Counted from the first letter of the stretch, positions 35,513-45,105 are shown. The stretch: 64,000 nt of DNA from Sphingomonas sp. (GCF_017304615.1 NZ_JAFKLZ010000001.1:620001-684000); one strand, 5' to 3'. A program made the numbers and translations. Notes: a model not told the origin generated them from the letters alone.

Positions 35513-36753
35513 GCCTTTGCCTCCGCCACGAAATCGACGTAGCGCCGCTCGGGCCCGACAAGCGTCCAGATCACCAGCACCACGACGGTAATCCCCGCGA
35601 CCAGCGCCAGCGCAAAGCCGTAATCACCATTGTGCGCCTCCGCGATGCTCGCCTGGATCGGCCCGTTGCGCGACGCGATCAGATTGCCGAGTTGATAGGC
35701 GAAGCCGGGGAAAAGCCCGCGCACCAAGCCCGGCGACAGCTCGTTGAGATGGACCGGAACGATGCCCCATGCGCCCTGTACCGCGACCTGGATCAGGAAC
35801 GCACCCGCCGCCAGCATTAGCGGCGTCGTGCTGAACGCCCAAAGCGGGATGACCGGCAGGGCGAGCAGCGAGGCGATGACGATCGCGCGCTTGCGGCCGA
35901 TCGACTCCGACCAGATGCCGAAACTGATTCCCCCGACGATCGCCCCGACATTACCGATCATCGCGAGCAACCCGACCGTCTTGGTGTCGAAGTGATGCTG
36001 TTCCTTGAGGAACGTTGGATATAGGTCCTGCGTGCCGTGGCTGAAGAAGTTGAAGCACGTCATCAGCACGACGAGATAGAGCGCGATTTTCCAGTTCTCG
36101 AGGAGAACGGCCAGCGGATTGACCTTCGGCTTGTCGCGCCGCGCCTCAAATGCCGGGCTTTCATCGACATGCATGCGGATCAGGAAGACGAGGATGGCCG
36201 GAGCGATCCCGACCATGAACAAGCCGCGCCAGCCGATCGCGTCGAACAGCAGGAAATAGACGAGGCTCGCGAGGAAATAGCCGCTCGGATAGCCCGACTG
36301 GAGCAGGCCGGAGACGGGGCCGCGCAGCTTCGCGGGGATCGATTCCATCACCAGGCTCGCGCCGATCCCCCATTCGCCGCCCATGCAGAAGCCGAACAGC
36401 GTGCGGATCACGAACAGGCTGGTCAGGCTCCACGCGAACGCAGAGGCGAACGAGAACAGCGAAAATAGCAGGATCACGACCATCATGATCGGCCGCCGCC
36501 CGAATCTGTCGGCGAGCCAGCCGAAGGCAAATGCGCCGAAGGGGCGGGCAGCCAACGTGAGGAATGTCGCTTCCGCCACCATTTTGATGCCTTGCGGTGT
36601 TGGAACCGTCGGCAAATATTCCTTGGCGATCGCCGACAGCATGAACACGAGCAGGAAGAAATCGAACGCGTCGAGCGTCCAGCCGAGATAGCTCGCCCAG
36701 ATCGAATGGACTTGCTTGCGGTTGAGACCCTTCAGTTCGGTCGCCAGCGACAT
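35509..36753 (-). CDS. MFS transporter, metabolite:proton symporter type
   Basis: A 414-aa transporter with twelve helices. WTLDAFDFFLLVFMLSAIAK at the N terminus and GWLADRFGRRPIMMVVI between helices 2 and 3 mark the SHS/metabolite:H+ symporter branch, which includes lactate and sialate permeases; FGFCMGGEWGIGASLVMES and the GIWSESIGRKRAIV loop agree. The substrate is probably a monocarboxylate but unproven. It overlaps arsC, so they are transcribed together. Confidence 0.9.
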   Translation of the reverse strand: MSLATELKGLNRKQVHSIWASYLGWTLDAFDFFLLVFMLSAIAKEYLPTVPTPQGIKMVAEATFLTLAARPFGAFAFGWLADRFGRRPIMMVVILLFSLFSFASAFAWSLTSLFVIRTLFGFCMGGEWGIGASLVMESIPAKLRGPVSGLLQSGYPSGYFLASLVYFLLFDAIGWRGLFMVGIAPAILVFLIRMHVDESPAFEARRDKPKVNPLAVLLENWKIALYLVVLMTCFNFFSHGTQDLYPTFLKEQHHFDTKTVGLLAMIGNVGAIVGGISFGIWSESIGRKRAIVIASLLALPVIPLWAFSTTPLMLAAGAFLIQVAVQGAWGIVPVHLNELSPGLVRGLFPGFAYQLGNLIASRNGPIQASIAEAHNGDYGFALALVAGITVVVLVIWTLVGPERRYVDFVAEAKA

Positions 36754-36778
36754 GCAACTCTCCCCTTGCCGGGGTGGG

Positions 36779-37441
36779 TTATGCCAAACGCCGCGTCCGC
36801 GCCACCCACCAAGCCAGCGCCGCCAGCAGGGCGTAAGCGAACAGCCCCAGCCAGCCCATCGTGACGGGGGCCGGCGCAGGCTTGGCCGGTTGCGGGGTCA
36901 GCCAGTTGATCGCCTGGAACAGCGCCATGGCGGCGGCAAGGACGAGCGGCGACCATTGGCCCACCGCCCAGGTCGCGCGGGTGCGGCTGACGAACAGCCA
37001 CAGCCCGCCGAACGCGAAGGCGAGTTCGAGCGGGATTTCGATCCACGGATGGTTCCACAACCCCAGCCCGAGTTTGGGCGGGCTGCCCGCGAGCGTCAGA
37101 TCGGGCCGGTGGACCAGCAAGTCGATCAGCCAATGCGACACCACCACCGCGCCGCCGATCGCGCCCGCCAGCCATGTCCCGCGCATCACCCTGACTACCA
37201 TAGCGAACAGCACGCCCCAACAAAGCGCGCCGACCAGACTGTGCGTCCACGGCATGTCGTACAGGTCCATCGGGTTCATCACCGTGGCGTTCGGCAGCAG
37301 CCGCATGTGCTCGACGCCTAGGATCAGGAACGAGAAGAACGCGATATCGACCAACTGCGCCGCGACGAACAACACACCCAGCCGCGGCGATTTGTGGGAA
37401 GCGGCCGCGACAAAGGCGGGAACGTAGTGACCGATAAACAC
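36779..37441 (-). CDS. membrane protein, YdjM-like
   Basis: A 220-aa integral membrane protein. It begins FIGHYVPAFVAAASHKSPRLG and has a His-rich pattern (WTHSLVGALCWG, VVVSHWLIDLLVHRPDL) as in the YdjM/metal-dependent membrane hydrolase group. GTG start at 37441. About six helices. Enzymatic function is not established for the family. The stop is 25 bases upstream of the MFS start. Confidence 0.75.
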   Translation of the reverse strand: MFIGHYVPAFVAAASHKSPRLGVLFVAAQLVDIAFFSFLILGVEHMRLLPNATVMNPMDLYDMPWTHSLVGALCWGVLFAMVVRVMRGTWLAGAIGGAVVVSHWLIDLLVHRPDLTLAGSPPKLGLGLWNHPWIEIPLELAFAFGGLWLFVSRTRATWAVGQWSPLVLAAAMALFQAINWLTPQPAKPAPAPVTMGWLGLFAYALLAALAWWVARTRRLA

Positions 37442-37450
37442 GGACGCCGA

Positions 37451-37747
37451 TCAGGCGAATGCCCTGTGGTCGCTACTCATCTGCAAAGCGATGCGCTGGC
37501 GGATCTCATTTCGTTTGTCGCGGACCATGCCCGGAATCATGAAGACGTCGAGCAGAGCCCACACGAACCCCACTAGGATGAAATATGACAGGATTTGCAG
37601 GATCGCCGTTACCGGGCGGCCCAGATAGAAGCGGTGGGCGCTGACAAACCACAAGAAGAACCACAAAAGGTACGCGACACCGGCGCTTGGCCCGTCGTTC
37701 GTAACCCGCTGTTCGATCAACATCAGTTCGGTCGTGCTGAGCGCCAT
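37451..37747 (-). CDS. TM2-domain protein
   Basis: A 98-aa membrane protein with a TM2 domain: VAYLLWFFLWFVSAHRFYLG then RPVTAILQILSYFILVGFVW. The W-F-x-G-x-H-R-F-Y-x-G pattern is characteristic. It follows a soluble helix (TTELMLIEQRV). Biochemical role unknown; such proteins are common in proteobacteria. It precedes the YdjM-like gene by 9 bases. Confidence 0.9.
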   Translation of the reverse strand: MALSTTELMLIEQRVTNDGPSAGVAYLLWFFLWFVSAHRFYLGRPVTAILQILSYFILVGFVWALLDVFMIPGMVRDKRNEIRQRIALQMSSDHRAFA

Positions 37748-37813
37748 CTCATATCCCCCATTTTCAACGGCATACGTAACGCAGCCGGAACGGTTGGAAC
37801 AGGGGAAATTGGT

Positions 37814-39181
37814 TTAGCCAGCCGGCTCCGCTTCTTCCTGCCGCGCCAGCCATTCCTCCAGCCACTTGATCGTATATTGCCCTTCGAGGAATTCGGGGTC
37901 CTCGATCAGCGCCTGATGGAGCGGGATCGTGGTCTTCATCCCCTCGATCACGAACTCCTCGAGCGCACGGCGCAGCCGCCGGATCGCCCCCTGCCGTGTG
38001 GTGCCGTAGACGATCAGCTTGGCGATCATCGAATCGTAATAGGGCGGCACGCGATAGCCCGCGTAGAGCCCGCTATCGACGCGCACGTTCATCCCGCCGG
38101 GCGCGTGATACTGCTTCACGAGACCGGGCGAGGGAGCGAAGGTCTTGGGATCCTCGGCGTTGATGCGGCATTCGATCGCGTGGCCGCGGAACTGCACGTC
38201 CTGCTGGCGCAAGGTCAGCGGATGCCCCTCGGCGATGCGAATCTGCTCGCGCACCAGATCGAGGCCGGTGATCGCTTCCGTCACCGGATGCTCGACCTGA
38301 AGCCGGGTGTTCATCTCAATGAAGTAGAATTCGCCGTCTTCCCACAGGAACTCGATCGTGCCCGCGCCCCGATAGCCCATATCGCCCATCGCCTTGGCGC
38401 AGACGCCGCCGATCCGCTCGCGCTCCTCGCTCGACAGGACGGGCGAGGGCGCTTCCTCCAGCACCTTCTGGTGGCGGCGTTGCAGGGAGCAGTCGCGCTC
38501 GCCCAGGTGGATCGCGTTGCCGTTCCCGTCGCCGAAGACCTGAATCTCGATGTGGCGCGGATTGCCGAGATACTTCTCCAGATAGACGGTGGCGTCGCCG
38601 AACGCGGCCTTCGCCTCGCTGCCCGCCTGCTGCATCTGGCTTTCGAGTTCCTGCGGGTCGTAAACGACCTTCATACCCCGGCCGCCGCCGCCCGACGCGG
38701 CCTTGATGATCACCGGATAGCCGGCCGCCTCGGCGATCGCCTTCGCCTCATCGACATCGCTGATCGCGCCGTCAGAGCCGGGGACGAGCGGCAGGCGGAG
38801 CGCGCCCGCGGTGCGCTTCGCCTCGATCTTGTCGCCCATGGTGCGGATGTGCTCGGGCTTCGGCCCGACGAAGATGATGCCGTGCGCCTCGATGATCTCG
38901 GCGAACTTGGCGTTTTCCGAGAGGAAGCCGTAGCCCGGATGAATCGCGTCCGCGCCCGAAATCTCCGCCGCAGAAATGATGTTGGCGATGTTGAGGTAGG
39001 ATTCGGTCGCGGGCGGCGGGCCGATGCAAATCGCTTCGTCGGCCAGGCGAACGTGCATCGCGTCGCTGTCCGCGGTCGAATGCACCGCTACGGTCCTGAT
39101 CCCCATTTCGTGGCAGGCGCGGTGGATGCGCAGCGCGATCTCGCCGCGATTGGCGATCAACAGTTTTTTGATCTCGGGCAT
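37814..39181 (-). CDS. accC: biotin carboxylase subunit of acetyl-CoA carboxylase
   Basis: Essential enzyme of 455 aa that carboxylates biotin on AccB using ATP and bicarbonate. [21 protein letters not shown] starts it; the ATP-grasp core has [14 protein letters not shown], the [20 protein letters not shown] motif and the Mg site [14 protein letters not shown]. The C-terminal part has [15 protein letters not shown]. It follows accB by 6 bases. A 702-codon frame on the opposite strand is an artefact of codon use. Confidence 0.98.
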   Translation of the reverse strand: MPEIKKLLIANRGEIALRIHRACHEMGIRTVAVHSTADSDAMHVRLADEAICIGPPPATESYLNIANIISAAEISGADAIHPGYGFLSENAKFAEIIEAHGIIFVGPKPEHIRTMGDKIEAKRTAGALRLPLVPGSDGAISDVDEAKAIAEAAGYPVIIKAASGGGGRGMKVVYDPQELESQMQQAGSEAKAAFGDATVYLEKYLGNPRHIEIQVFGDGNGNAIHLGERDCSLQRRHQKVLEEAPSPVLSSEERERIGGVCAKAMGDMGYRGAGTIEFLWEDGEFYFIEMNTRLQVEHPVTEAITGLDLVREQIRIAEGHPLTLRQQDVQFRGHAIECRINAEDPKTFAPSPGLVKQYHAPGGMNVRVDSGLYAGYRVPPYYDSMIAKLIVYGTTRQGAIRRLRRALEEFVIEGMKTTIPLHQALIEDPEFLEGQYTIKWLEEWLARQEEAEPAG

Positions 39182-39187
39182 GGCCCG

Positions 39188-39673
39188 TTACTCTACGACG
39201 ATGAGGGGCTGGTCGAATTCGACCGGCTGGCCGCTGTCGACCAGGATCGCCGTGACGGTGCCCGCCGACGGCGCGGTGATCGGATTCATCACCTTCATCG
39301 CCTCGATAATGAGCAAAGTGTCGCCCGCCGCAACCTTCTGCCCGACCGCGACGAACGGCTTCGCCTCCGGATTGGGCGCAAGATAGGCGGTGCCGACCAT
39401 CGGCGACTTGACCGCGTTGAGGGCGCTGGGCGCAGGCGTCGCCTCGGTAGCGGGAGCGGCCGACGCAGCAGTAGGCGCCGGCGTGGCGACCGCCGCCGGG
39501 GCTGGCGCATATTGCACCGCCGCCGCGACCGGCGCGGCCTTGCGAGCCACGCGCACCTTGCGGTCGGCGTCCTCGACCTCGATTTCGGTCAGGTTGGTAT
39601 CGTCCAGCAATGCCGCGAGCTGGCGCACCAGCTCGACGTCGATCCGCATCGCCCCATTGTTATCGTGTGCCAT
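39188..39673 (-). CDS. accB: biotin carboxyl carrier protein AccB
   Basis: Carrier subunit of 161 aa. N-terminal helix [22 protein letters not shown], an Ala/Pro-rich linker ([18 protein letters not shown]) and the biotinyl domain with the biotinylation motif [14 protein letters not shown]. The linker has many PA repeats, as usual. It is transcribed after aroQ with 51 bases between and precedes accC. Confidence 0.97.
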   Translation of the reverse strand: MAHDNNGAMRIDVELVRQLAALLDDTNLTEIEVEDADRKVRVARKAAPVAAAVQYAPAPAAVATPAPTAASAAPATEATPAPSALNAVKSPMVGTAYLAPNPEAKPFVAVGQKVAAGDTLLIIEAMKVMNPITAPSAGTVTAILVDSGQPVEFDQPLIVVE

Positions 39674-39724
39674 GCAACCCTTCTTCCGCCCCTGTCGGGC
39701 TGAAATTTAAAGGCGCGCCCTTTG

Positions 39725-40159
39725 TCAGAGTCGCGCGGCGGCTTCAAGCGCGAGCATATAGGATAGTGCGCCGAACCCGGAAATGGTTCCGCGTGCGGCA
39801 CGACCGACATAGCTCGCGTGTCGGAAATCTTCGCGGGCCAAGGGGTTCGACAAATGCACCTCGATCACCGGCACCGAAATCGCCTTTATCGCATCGTACA
39901 GCGCGACCGAGGTATGCGTCAGCGCCCCCGCGTTGAGCAGGATTGCCTTGACGCCCCAACCTTGCGATTCCTGCAGCCAGTCGACCAGATGCCCCTCATG
40001 GTTCGATTGCCGCACATCGACCTCGAAACCCAGTTCCTTGCCGCGCTCGGTCAGCCGTCCGGCGATGTCGTCGAGCGTGTCGGCGCCGTAAATCTCCGGC
40101 TCGCGCGTGCCGAGCATGTTGAGGTTGGGGCCGTTGAGGACGAGGATCGAGTCGGGCAC
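39725..40159 (-). CDS. aroQ: 3-dehydroquinate dehydratase, type II
   Basis: Shikimate pathway enzyme of 144 aa. SILVLNGPNLNMLGTREPEIYG carries the catalytic lysine/tyrosine region of type II enzymes, FEVDVRQSNHEGHLVDWLQ and AILLNAGALTHTSVALYDA are the other conserved loops, and IEVHLSNPLARE is the specificity motif. GTG start at 40159 with the standard family length. aroQ-accB-accC is a common order in alphaproteobacteria. Confidence 0.97.
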   Translation of the reverse strand: MPDSILVLNGPNLNMLGTREPEIYGADTLDDIAGRLTERGKELGFEVDVRQSNHEGHLVDWLQESQGWGVKAILLNAGALTHTSVALYDAIKAISVPVIEVHLSNPLAREDFRHASYVGRAARGTISGFGALSYMLALEAAARL

Positions 40160-40212
40160 CCTTGGCCTTTCCTTGTGGCGCTTGCGCTTGCGCCCCTATA
40201 TCGCGAATTGCG

Positions 40213-40440
40213 ATGAATACCATGCACACCGACGGAACCGTCACGATCACCGTCAATGGCGAGCATCGCCGCGTCGCCGCGGGCCTGAGCATCGCGCAGC
40301 TTGCCGAGGAAATCGGATTGGTGCCAGAAAAGGTCGCGGTGGAGCGCAATCTGGAAATCGTGCCGCGATCGACGCTGGCGCAAGTCTTCATCGAAGACGG
40401 CGACGAGATCGAGATCGTTCATTTCGTCGGTGGCGGGTGA
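40213..40440 (+). CDS. thiS: thiamine sulfur-carrier protein ThiS
   Basis: A 75-aa ubiquitin-fold sulfur carrier for the thiazole of thiamine, ending in the required di-glycine (HFVGGG). TVTITVNGEHRRVAAGLSIA and EKVAVERNLEIVPRSTL are the family strands. Start ATG 40213 is chosen; ATG 40222 is also possible and neither has a good ribosome site. It is divergent from aroQ (53 bases) and ahead of a small membrane gene and thiG. Confidence 0.92.
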   Translation: MNTMHTDGTVTITVNGEHRRVAAGLSIAQLAEEIGLVPEKVAVERNLEIVPRSTLAQVFIEDGDEIEIVHFVGGG

Positions 40441-40444
40441 CGCG

Positions 40445-40720
40445 ATGGATGGCCGCGATATCACGTTGATCGTGGTCGGCGTCCTCGGGACGATCGCCAT
40501 CCTGTGGCTCGGATACCGGCTCGACCGCCGATCGCAGCGCATCAAGTCGGAAAAAGCGTGGCGAACCTGGACGATCCTGACTCGTGTCCGCAACGAATTG
40601 TTCAGCCGGCTACGCGGGCCGCTCCGCCTGCAGGATCAGCGCGTCGAGCCCGCGCCCAAGACTCGCAAGCGCAAGCCCGCGACACGACGACGCAAAGCGC
40701 CTAGGAAGCCGACGCGCTGA
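40445..40720 (+). CDS. small membrane protein with a basic tail, between thiS and thiG
   Basis: A 91-aa protein with one hydrophobic helix ([19 protein letters not shown]) followed by a strongly basic tail ([20 protein letters not shown]), net positive. It starts 5 bases after thiS. No family recognised. Its topology, one helix and a lysine/arginine tail, would place it on the cytoplasmic face or bound to nucleic acid. Why it sits inside the thi operon is unknown. Confidence 0.6.
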   Translation: MDGRDITLIVVGVLGTIAILWLGYRLDRRSQRIKSEKAWRTWTILTRVRNELFSRLRGPLRLQDQRVEPAPKTRKRKPATRRRKAPRKPTR

Positions 40721-40751
40721 TTCCCTTTCGATTGCACAAGGTCCGTCCGAC

Positions 40752-41546
40752 ATGAACATCGCCACTCCCGTCGTCGCCGACGATAGCTGGACCGTCGCGG
40801 GAAAGACCTTCCGATCGCGCCTCATCGTCGGGACGGGCAAATATAAGGACTTTGCCCAGAACGCGGCAGCGGTCGAGGCGTCGGGGGCGGAAATCGTCAC
40901 GGTCGCGGTGCGCCGCGTCAATGTCAGCGATCCCAAGGCGCCGATGCTGACCGATTATATCGACCCGAAGAAGATCACGTATCTGCCCAACACCGCTGGC
41001 TGTTTCGACGCCGACAGCGCGGTGCGCACGTTGCGACTGGCGCGCGAGGCGGGGGGCTGGGACCTCGTGAAGCTGGAGGTGCTGGGCGAGGCGCGGACGC
41101 TGTATCCCGACATGCGCGAAACGCTGAAGGCGACCGGGACCCTGGTGAAAGAGGGGTTCAAGCCGATGGTCTATTGCGTCGACGATCCGATCGCCGCGAA
41201 ACAGCTTGAGGAAGCGGGCGCGGTCGCGATCATGCCGCTCGGCGCGCCGATCGGATCGGGGCTGGGCATCCAGAATCGCGTGACGATCCGGCTGATCGTG
41301 GAGGGCGCGAACGTGCCGGTGCTGGTCGACGCGGGCGTCGGGACAGCGTCGGACGCGGGGGTTGCGATGGAACTCGGCTGCGACGGCGTGCTGATGAACA
41401 CCGCGATCGCCGAGGCCAAGGATCCGGTAATGATGGCGCGTGCGATGAAACTCGCAGTGGAAAGCGGGCGTTTGGCCTATCTCGCGGGACGGATGGGGCA
41501 GCGGCGTTACGCCGACCCGTCCAGCCCGTTGGCGGGGTTGATTTGA
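40752..41546 (+). CDS. thiG: thiazole synthase
   Basis: Thiamine thiazole synthase of 264 aa, a TIM barrel that uses ThiS-thiocarboxylate, deoxyxylulose phosphate and dehydroglycine. [53 protein letters not shown] and [15 protein letters not shown] are the core motifs; a Schiff-base lysine is in VKLEVLG. The ATG at 40752 begins the family-like N terminus. It is 31 bases after the small membrane gene. Confidence 0.97.
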   Translation: MNIATPVVADDSWTVAGKTFRSRLIVGTGKYKDFAQNAAAVEASGAEIVTVAVRRVNVSDPKAPMLTDYIDPKKITYLPNTAGCFDADSAVRTLRLAREAGGWDLVKLEVLGEARTLYPDMRETLKATGTLVKEGFKPMVYCVDDPIAAKQLEEAGAVAIMPLGAPIGSGLGIQNRVTIRLIVEGANVPVLVDAGVGTASDAGVAMELGCDGVLMNTAIAEAKDPVMMARAMKLAVESGRLAYLAGRMGQRRYADPSSPLAGLI

Positions 41547-41557
41547 GAGGAATCCCC

Positions 41558-42343
41558 ATGCGCCTGTTGATCGTGGCCGGAGCAGCGGCGCTGGCGGCGT
41601 GCCATGCCAGCCCTAAGGTCGATAATGAGCAGGCGTTGGTCAACGAGACCGAGCCTGCCAAGGCGCAGGCCTCACAGCCGGTCGAGTTGAAAGCGCCCGA
41701 CGGCGTGACAGTCTACGGCACCTATTATCCGACGGCTGCGCCAAAGGCGCTGATCCTGCTGTTCCACCAAGCCGGATCGTCGAGCGGCGAATATGCCTCG
41801 ATAGCGCCGCGGCTGCAGCGCGAAGGCTATGCGGCGCTGGCGATCGATCAGCGTGTCGGCGGCGACCTGTACGGCGCGAACCGGACGATGGCGGGGTATG
41901 CGGGCAAGACCGACTATCTCGGCGCGCTCCCCGACCTGGAAGCCGCGCTTGCCTGGGGCAAGGCAAAGGGAATGCCCATCGTGCTGTGGGGGTCCAGTTA
42001 TTCGGCCAGCCTCGTCTTCCTGCTGGCCAACGCGGCGGACGCGAAGGACAGCGTCAAGGCGGTGATGGCGTTTTCGCCCGGCGAATATTTCAGTGACAAG
42101 AAACTGATCGAGACTGCGGCCGCGAAGATCGCCGTGCCGGTCTTCGTCACCTCCGCCAACACGATGGAGGAACAGGCAGAGGCCAGGGCGATCGTCTCCG
42201 CGACACGCTCCACCGATCGCCAGCAGTTCGTTCCCCGCACCGGCGTTCACGGATCATCGACGCTGAATGCGAACAAAAATCCGGCGGGCGCCGACGAGAA
42301 TTGGGCGGCCGTGCTGGCGTTCCTAAAACGCGTCTTTCCTTAA
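41558..42343 (+). CDS. alpha/beta hydrolase lipoprotein
   Basis: A 261-aa lipoprotein with lipobox LAACH and an alpha/beta hydrolase core. The nucleophile elbow is WGSSYSASL; upstream PKALILLFHQAGSSSGEY matches the oxyanion strand, and a catalytic His is likely in GVHGSSTL near the C terminus. Related to dienelactone hydrolase-like esterases. Substrate unknown; lipid anchor indicates the periplasmic side. It is 11 bases after thiG, and probably independent in function. Confidence 0.83.
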   Translation: MRLLIVAGAAALAACHASPKVDNEQALVNETEPAKAQASQPVELKAPDGVTVYGTYYPTAAPKALILLFHQAGSSSGEYASIAPRLQREGYAALAIDQRVGGDLYGANRTMAGYAGKTDYLGALPDLEAALAWGKAKGMPIVLWGSSYSASLVFLLANAADAKDSVKAVMAFSPGEYFSDKKLIETAAAKIAVPVFVTSANTMEEQAEARAIVSATRSTDRQQFVPRTGVHGSSTLNANKNPAGADENWAAVLAFLKRVFP

Positions 42344-42428
42344 GGAACCGCGCCGCTCGACAGCCGTTCTACTCAGCGCAATCCAAGCGCGAATACCCCC
42401 GTTCGCGCGGAGCGTAAGGAATGGTCAG

Positions 42429-42611
42429 ATGGGCGAACTTACCGACAAGATCAAAGGCGCGGTCGACGAGACGATCGGCAAGGCCAAGCAAGTGATTGGC
42501 GGCCACAACGGTGACGCCGAATTGCACCAGGAAGGCCTGATCCAGGAGGGCAAGGGCAAGGGCGAAAAGCTCGTTGGCGAGGTAAAGGGCGCGCTGGGCG
42601 ACGACATCTAG
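42429..42611 (+). CDS. CsbD-family stress protein
   Basis: A 60-aa protein fully matching CsbD: MGELTDKIKGAVDETIGKAK begins it, then QVIGGHNGDAELHQEGLIQE and a Lys/Gly-rich end GKGKGEKLVGEVKGAL. These hydrophilic proteins are induced by general stress; exact role unknown. A good terminator follows. Confidence 0.93.
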   Translation: MGELTDKIKGAVDETIGKAKQVIGGHNGDAELHQEGLIQEGKGKGEKLVGEVKGALGDDI

Positions 42612-42647
42612 TCGTTCTCAGGCCTCACGCCATAATTGGCTGACGAA

Positions 42648-42678
42648 GGGCCGCCGGGCGACCGGTGGCCCTTTTCTT
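42648..42678 (+). terminator. intrinsic terminator after the CsbD gene
   Basis: GGGCCGCCGG-GCGA-CCGGTGGCCC with one G·T pair, followed by TTTTCTTT. A 10-bp stem with a tetraloop and T-tract. Confidence 0.8.
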
Positions 42679-42741
42679 TGCCTCCGCTCCACGCAATAAG
42701 GTTCGAAGATCGGGTATGGCCCGGCCAAGCGGGAGAGGATG

Positions 42742-43668
42742 ATGGCGGAACTTGAAATCGTCGCGGACGGCTTACGCTTTCCCGAAGGACCGGTGGCGAT
42801 GGCGGACGGCAGCATCATCCTGGTGGAAATCGAAGCCGGCCGGATCACGCGCGTGCTGCCCGATGGATCGAAGCAGGTCGTGGCCGAACCCGGCGGCGGC
42901 CCCAATGGCCTGGCGATCGGCCCCGACGGCAAGCTATATTGCTGCAACAATGGCGGGTTCCATTATGACGATGCGAACGGGATGCTCGCCCCGCACGGCA
43001 TCGCTCCGGACTATTCGGGCGGACGGATCGAGCGAATCGACCTGGCGACCGGCGCGGTCGAAATTCTCTACAAATCGGGTTATTTCGGCTGTGTCCTGCG
43101 CGGTCCCAACGACATCGTGTTCGACGCGGAGGGCGGCTTCTGGTTCACCGACCATGGCAAGGTCGACTACGAAACACGCTGCCACGACATTGTCGGCATC
43201 TTCTACGCCAAGGCGGACGGCAGTCATTTGGAGGAAGTTATCTTCCCCAGCTACAATCCCAACGGGATCGGCCTGTCGCCCGACGGCAAGACGCTCTACG
43301 CGGCGGAGACCTATACGTGCCGTCTGACGGCGTTCAATGTGATCGCGCCTGGCAAGGTAGATGACGCTGCCGGACCGGGTGGGCCTGGCATCCCGCTCTA
43401 TCGGCCGGCGGGCTACAAATTCTTCGATTCGCTCGGGATGGAGGCGGGGGGCAATATCTGCGTCGCGACCATCGGGGAGTGCGGGATCAGCGTGATCTCA
43501 CCGGCGGGCGACCTGGTGGAATTCGTGCCCACGGACGACATCTTCACAACCAACATCTGCTGGGGCGGGGATGATATGATGGACGCCTATATCACGCTGT
43601 CGGGCACCGGGCGGCTGGCGAAGATGCGGTGGAAGCGGCCGGGGCTCAAGCTGCACTACAATGCATGA
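42742..43668 (+). CDS. SMP-30/gluconolactonase-family protein
   Basis: A 308-aa six-bladed propeller. LRFPEGPVAMADGSIILVEI, GGGPNGLAIGPDGKLY, GPNDIVFDAEGGFWFTDHG and YNPNGIGLSPDGKTLYAAET are the metal- and substrate-site repeats of lactonases such as gluconolactonase. Probable role is hydrolysis of a sugar lactone; exact substrate unknown. ATG 42742 has GGAG 6 bases upstream, ATG 42739 is alternative. No signal peptide. It overlaps the HAD gene by 8 bases. Confidence 0.88.
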   Translation: MAELEIVADGLRFPEGPVAMADGSIILVEIEAGRITRVLPDGSKQVVAEPGGGPNGLAIGPDGKLYCCNNGGFHYDDANGMLAPHGIAPDYSGGRIERIDLATGAVEILYKSGYFGCVLRGPNDIVFDAEGGFWFTDHGKVDYETRCHDIVGIFYAKADGSHLEEVIFPSYNPNGIGLSPDGKTLYAAETYTCRLTAFNVIAPGKVDDAAGPGGPGIPLYRPAGYKFFDSLGMEAGGNICVATIGECGISVISPAGDLVEFVPTDDIFTTNICWGGDDMMDAYITLSGTGRLAKMRWKRPGLKLHYNA

Positions 43669-44332
43669 TTTGTTGGGCATGACGCGCGACACAGTCATCT
43701 TTGATTTCGGCGGGGTCATCACGTCGTCCCCGTTCGATGCGTTCAATCGGATGGAGGCGGAGCGAGGCCTGCCGCACGATCTGGTGCGCCGGATCAACGC
43801 TGCCAATCCGCACGACAATGCCTGGGCGCGGTTCGAGCGGGCGGAGATCGACGGCGCGCAGTTCGATGCGCTGTTCGCCGCCGAAGCCCGCGACCTGGGC
43901 TATGATTTGCCCGGCCGCGACGTGCTCGCGCTGCTGTCGGGCGACATCCGGCCGCGCGTGGTCGCCGCGATCGACTGGTTGAAGGCGAACGATTATCGCG
44001 TCGGCTGCATCACCAACAACGTGCCCGCCGGCCACGGCGCGCAAATGTCGTCGACCGAAGAAAAGGCGGCGGCTATCGCAGCGATCCTCGCCCGGTTCGA
44101 TCATGTGGTCGAAAGCAGCAAGGTCGGCATCCGCAAGCCCGACCCGGCGATCTACACGATGGCGTGCGACGCGCTCCACGTCGCACCGGCACAATGCGTG
44201 TATCTCGACGATCTCGGCATCAACTGCAAACCCGCCGCCTCGCTGGGGATGGCGGCGATCAAGGTAACGAGCGGCGAGCAGGCGATGGCCGAGTTGGAGA
44301 TGGCGCTAGGCTTGGAGGCCCGAACGTTCTAG
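43661..44332 (+). CDS. HAD-superfamily hydrolase
   Basis: A 223-aa phosphatase-like hydrolase. Motif I is TVIFDFGGVITSS (catalytic Asp in FDFGGV), motif II threonine/serine in GCITNN, motif III lysine in KVGIRKPDPAIY and motif IV YLDDLGINCKPA. This set marks the epoxide-hydrolase-like HAD-IA group. Start 43661 overlaps the SMP-30 gene; M at 43679 (before TRDTVIF) is an alternative. Substrate unknown. Confidence 0.87.
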   Translation: MHDLLGMTRDTVIFDFGGVITSSPFDAFNRMEAERGLPHDLVRRINAANPHDNAWARFERAEIDGAQFDALFAAEARDLGYDLPGRDVLALLSGDIRPRVVAAIDWLKANDYRVGCITNNVPAGHGAQMSSTEEKAAAIAAILARFDHVVESSKVGIRKPDPAIYTMACDALHVAPAQCVYLDDLGINCKPAASLGMAAIKVTSGEQAMAELEMALGLEARTF

Positions 44333-44341
44333 CCTCAACCC

Positions 44342-45040
44342 ATGGCAATTCGAAAACATCGCGAACGGCATTTGGTCCAGCGCATCGGCTGGCTGCGGGC
44401 GGCGGTGCTCGGCGCCAATGATGGGATTCTGTCGACCGCCAGCCTGATCGTCGGCGTTGCGGCGGCGGGGGCCAGCTCGACTACCATCCTGCTGACTGGC
44501 GTGTCGGGATTATTCGCCGGCGCCATGTCGATGGCAGCGGGCGAATACGTGTCGGTCAGCAGCCAGGCTGACACCGAACGCGCCGACATTGCGCGCGAGA
44601 CCGCCGAGTTGACGGAAGAGCCGGAGGCGGAGCGCCAGGAACTGGCCGCCATCTATCGCCAGCGCGGCCTCGACCACGACCTGTCACTGGCGGTTGCGGA
44701 TCAATTGATGGCGCACGACGCGCTCGGCTCGCATCTGCGCGATGAACTCGGCATCAACGAGCAGCTGGCGGCACGGCCCGTCCAGGCGGCCCTCACATCG
44801 GCGGCCAGTTTCGCAGCCGGCGCGGCGTTGCCCGTGATGGCAAGCTTGTTGTTCGGCGGTCGTACGCTGGTTGCGGCGGTGGTCGCGATGACGTTGGCCC
44901 TGCTCGCCGTCACCGGCGCGGTGGGCGCGCAGGTTGGTGGAGCCAACTGGCTGCGCGGCGCGGCGCGCGTGATGTTCTGGGGAGCATTGGCCATGGCCGT
45001 CACCTTCGGGATCGGGCGGCTGTTCGGCACCTCGATTTGA
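44342..45040 (+). CDS. VIT1/CCC1-family metal transporter
   Basis: A 232-aa integral membrane protein. LGANDGILSTASLIVGVAAAG, LFAGAMSMAAGEYVSVSSQAD and the charged stretch ELTEEPEAERQELAAIYRQRG are the family hallmarks of vacuolar iron transporter-like proteins, with the three C-terminal helices. Known members export Fe(II) or Mn(II); the metal here is unknown. 9 bases after the HAD gene, so co-transcribed. Confidence 0.92.
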   Translation: MAIRKHRERHLVQRIGWLRAAVLGANDGILSTASLIVGVAAAGASSTTILLTGVSGLFAGAMSMAAGEYVSVSSQADTERADIARETAELTEEPEAERQELAAIYRQRGLDHDLSLAVADQLMAHDALGSHLRDELGINEQLAARPVQAALTSAASFAAGAALPVMASLLFGGRTLVAAVVAMTLALLAVTGAVGAQVGGANWLRGAARVMFWGALAMAVTFGIGRLFGTSI

Positions 45041-45062
45041 CTCGGGGGCGTTGAGCGCGTCC

Positions 45063-45092
45063 GGGACTGCGCAAGCAACCCCGCGCAGTCCC
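45063..45092. terminator. bidirectional terminator-like hairpin
   Basis: GGGACTGCGC-N10-GCGCAGTCCC, a perfect 10-bp stem between two convergent genes, followed by TTCCT on the + strand. Best read as a shared terminator for the metal transporter and the outer-membrane protein. Confidence 0.6.
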
Positions 45093-45105
45093 TTCCTAAG
45101 CTTGA

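Noticed and set aside
37595-39703. A 702-codon open frame on the + strand through accC and accB
   Set aside because: Antisense artefact of codon use; accC and accB on the minus strand have full conserved motifs.
40160-40212. Possible thiamine (TPP) riboswitch upstream of thiS
   Set aside because: Only 53 bases separate the divergent aroQ and thiS starts, too short for the element, and no matching motif is seen.
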